Shown: piece after piece, positions 13,269 to 13,995 of the stretch
Numbering within the stretch: position 1 is the first letter of the stretch
Layout: every line of letters starts with the position of its first letter
Notes under the pieces: model-generated
Database searches by the model: none
The model's input: only the letters and a program-made list of their open reading frames with translations
What the model was told of the DNA's origin: nothing
Position numbers and translations under genes: made by a program
Assembly: GCA_033722675.1 (NCBI GenBank)
Contig: JAWVYO010000062.1
Coordinates: 1-13,995, forward strand
Reading direction: 5' to 3'
Length of the DNA stretch: 13,995 nt
DNA from: DATHYU01 sp033722675
Lineage (GTDB): Bacteria; Actinomycetota; Acidimicrobiia; Spongiisociales; UBA11373

Positions 13269-13378
13269 CAGGGCGTGACGGCCCGACGAGGGCTGAGTCC
13301 GGCGCCGATCGAGCCACGGTCGGGAACCGGCGCACACGATTCGACGTCCAAGCGCGTGCACACCGAACAAGGAGGACC

Positions 13379-13816
13379 GTGCACCGTCTCATGGCCGCAG
13401 GAGCGGCCGTCCTGATCCTCGTCACCGCCTGCGGTGACGACGCCACGTCGACGACCACCACCACGGAGCCGTCGACCACGACCACCACGCAACCCGAGCG
13501 GAACCTCGTGACCTTCGAGACCGCCGACGGGGAGCGCTACGTCGTCGAGCTGTCCGACGCGGATGCACAGCGAGCCCGTGAGGCCCTCGCCGCCGACGGC
13601 CATGCCGGCATCCCCAACGGCCTGATCCAGCCGGGTGACGGCGGGATCAACACGGGCCACGACTGGCACGTGATCGACGTGGAGCTCGCCGACATGACGA
13701 TGGAGCTCTGCGACGGCACCGTGTCGTACATCGACGACCTCGGGTACGACGCCTTCGTCGCCGAGCACGGCGACCGGTTCTGCCCCTGGGGGGCGAAGGT
13801 CGTCGCCGTCGGCTGA
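13379..13816 (+). CDS. Lipoprotein of unknown function
   Basis: The 145-residue product starts at GTG 13379, three bases after a strong AAGGAGG (13369-13375). The alternative ATG four codons later is badly spaced. The signal ends in a lipobox LVTAC (lipidated Cys18), followed by a Thr-rich linker (TSTTTTTEPSTTTTTQ) typical of a cell-surface tether. The soluble part has no family I recognise. It carries two cysteines in LCDGTVSYIDDLGYDAFV and DRFCPWGAKVVAVG that might pair. No TA dinucleotide, hence no TANNNT box, is found in the 110-base gap upstream, so it is probably co-transcribed with the large gene. A decayed copy lies at 10286-10486. Confidence 0.82.
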   Translation: MHRLMAAGAAVLILVTACGDDATSTTTTTEPSTTTTTQPERNLVTFETADGERYVVELSDADAQRAREALAADGHAGIPNGLIQPGDGGINTGHDWHVIDVELADMTMELCDGTVSYIDDLGYDAFVAEHGDRFCPWGAKVVAVG

Positions 13817-13831
13817 CTGGCCACCGGGATC

Positions 13832-13856
13832 GGGGGTTCCGCTCCGCGGGACCCCC
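13832..13856. terminator. Probable bidirectional terminator between convergent genes
   Basis: GGGGGTTCC (13832-13840) pairs with GGGACCCCC (13848-13856) with one G-T wobble, and the seven-base interval can add two more G-C pairs. It lies 15 bases after the lipoprotein stop and directly before the end of the opposing DUF72-type gene, so it can serve both. Confidence 0.7.
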
Positions 13857-13857
13857 G

Positions 13858-13995
13858 CTACCCGAGCACCTCGCGAAGCCGTCGGGCGTCACGCGGCGCG
13901 TGACCCCCGACGTCGTTGTCGAAGTACACGTACACGTCCCGTTCCCGGCGCCGGGGCGGAGCGCGGTCGGTGATCCGGACCGCGTCGTCGGGCTC
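13858..13995 (-). CDS. DUF72-family protein, C-terminal end (5' part outside window)
   Basis: The last 45 residues of a frame that enters from the right edge end at TAG 13860-13858. The segment RDVYVYFDNDVGGHAPRDAR, followed by RLREVLG, matches the characteristic C-terminus of DUF72 (YecE-like) TIM-barrel proteins, which end in a VYVYFNND-x-x-GHAP-x-NA-type motif. The biochemical role of the family is not established. It is convergent with the lipoprotein gene, and a hairpin lies between them. Confidence 0.8.
   Translation of the reverse strand, partial: EPDDAVRITDRAPPRRRERDVYVYFDNDVGGHAPRDARRLREVLG

Noticed and set aside
1..13995. CRISPR arrays, tRNA genes, insertion sequences or phage genes
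   Set aside because: No spaced repeat array, cloverleaf-type sequence, transposase or integrase motif was recognised by reading. A tRNA or Rfam scan was not possible here.

Overview
The window is a gene-dense, high-GC stretch of a bacterial chromosome. Several features point to an actinobacterium, and the mix looks most like an Acidimicrobiia-type lineage, although I cannot place it by search. These features are a WhiB-family regulator, TANNNT-type -10 boxes directly in front of start codons (leaderless genes), frequent GTG starts, GC-rich terminators without a U tract, and a class A RNase P RNA.

Left part, + strand (1-3697): the end of a histidine operon, hisB (partial), hisH, hisF and a fused hisIE. 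The junctions are tight or overlapping, and hisA is not in the window. An unusual 23-codon ORF fits exactly between hisB and hisH. Then come a TlpA-like thioredoxin lipoprotein with a WCGPC active site and a divergent Lgt-like membrane protein whose start overlaps the lipoprotein's stop.

Middle, - strand (8555 down to 3687): whiB, gcdH (glutaryl-CoA dehydrogenase), trpD, a Fur-family regulator, an MFS transporter, and a second TlpA-like lipoprotein. The last appears to be an undescribed selenoprotein: an in-frame TGA sits exactly at the first catalytic cysteine (W-Sec-P-T-C) and the thioredoxin fold continues in the same frame. A SECIS-like hairpin follows the TGA. Conventional gene calling would split this gene or call it broken. 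It is the main discovery candidate.

Right part, + strand (8657-13816): a gamma-glutamylcyclotransferase-like gene that seems to start at CTG, a small membrane protein, rnpB with a UUCG-capped terminator, and a small secreted protein with a tandem IPGDEF repeat. After these come a decayed partial copy of a lipoprotein gene, a 902-residue protein with an N-terminal exported part, a transmembrane helix and a metzincin-type zinc-protease motif, and finally the intact lipoprotein gene of which the decayed copy is a relic. The two copies are direct repeats flanking the large gene. The window ends in the C-terminus of a convergent DUF72-family gene behind a probable bidirectional terminator.

Functionally, 1-2482 is histidine biosynthesis. 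The 2514-4199 block is thiol-redox and lipoprotein related: two TlpA-type lipoproteins (one Cys, one Sec) around an Lgt-like protein. The 4235-8237 run mixes amino-acid metabolism with a metal-regulator/transporter pair. The 10002-13816 block is an accessory region of secreted and surface proteins with evidence of local duplication.
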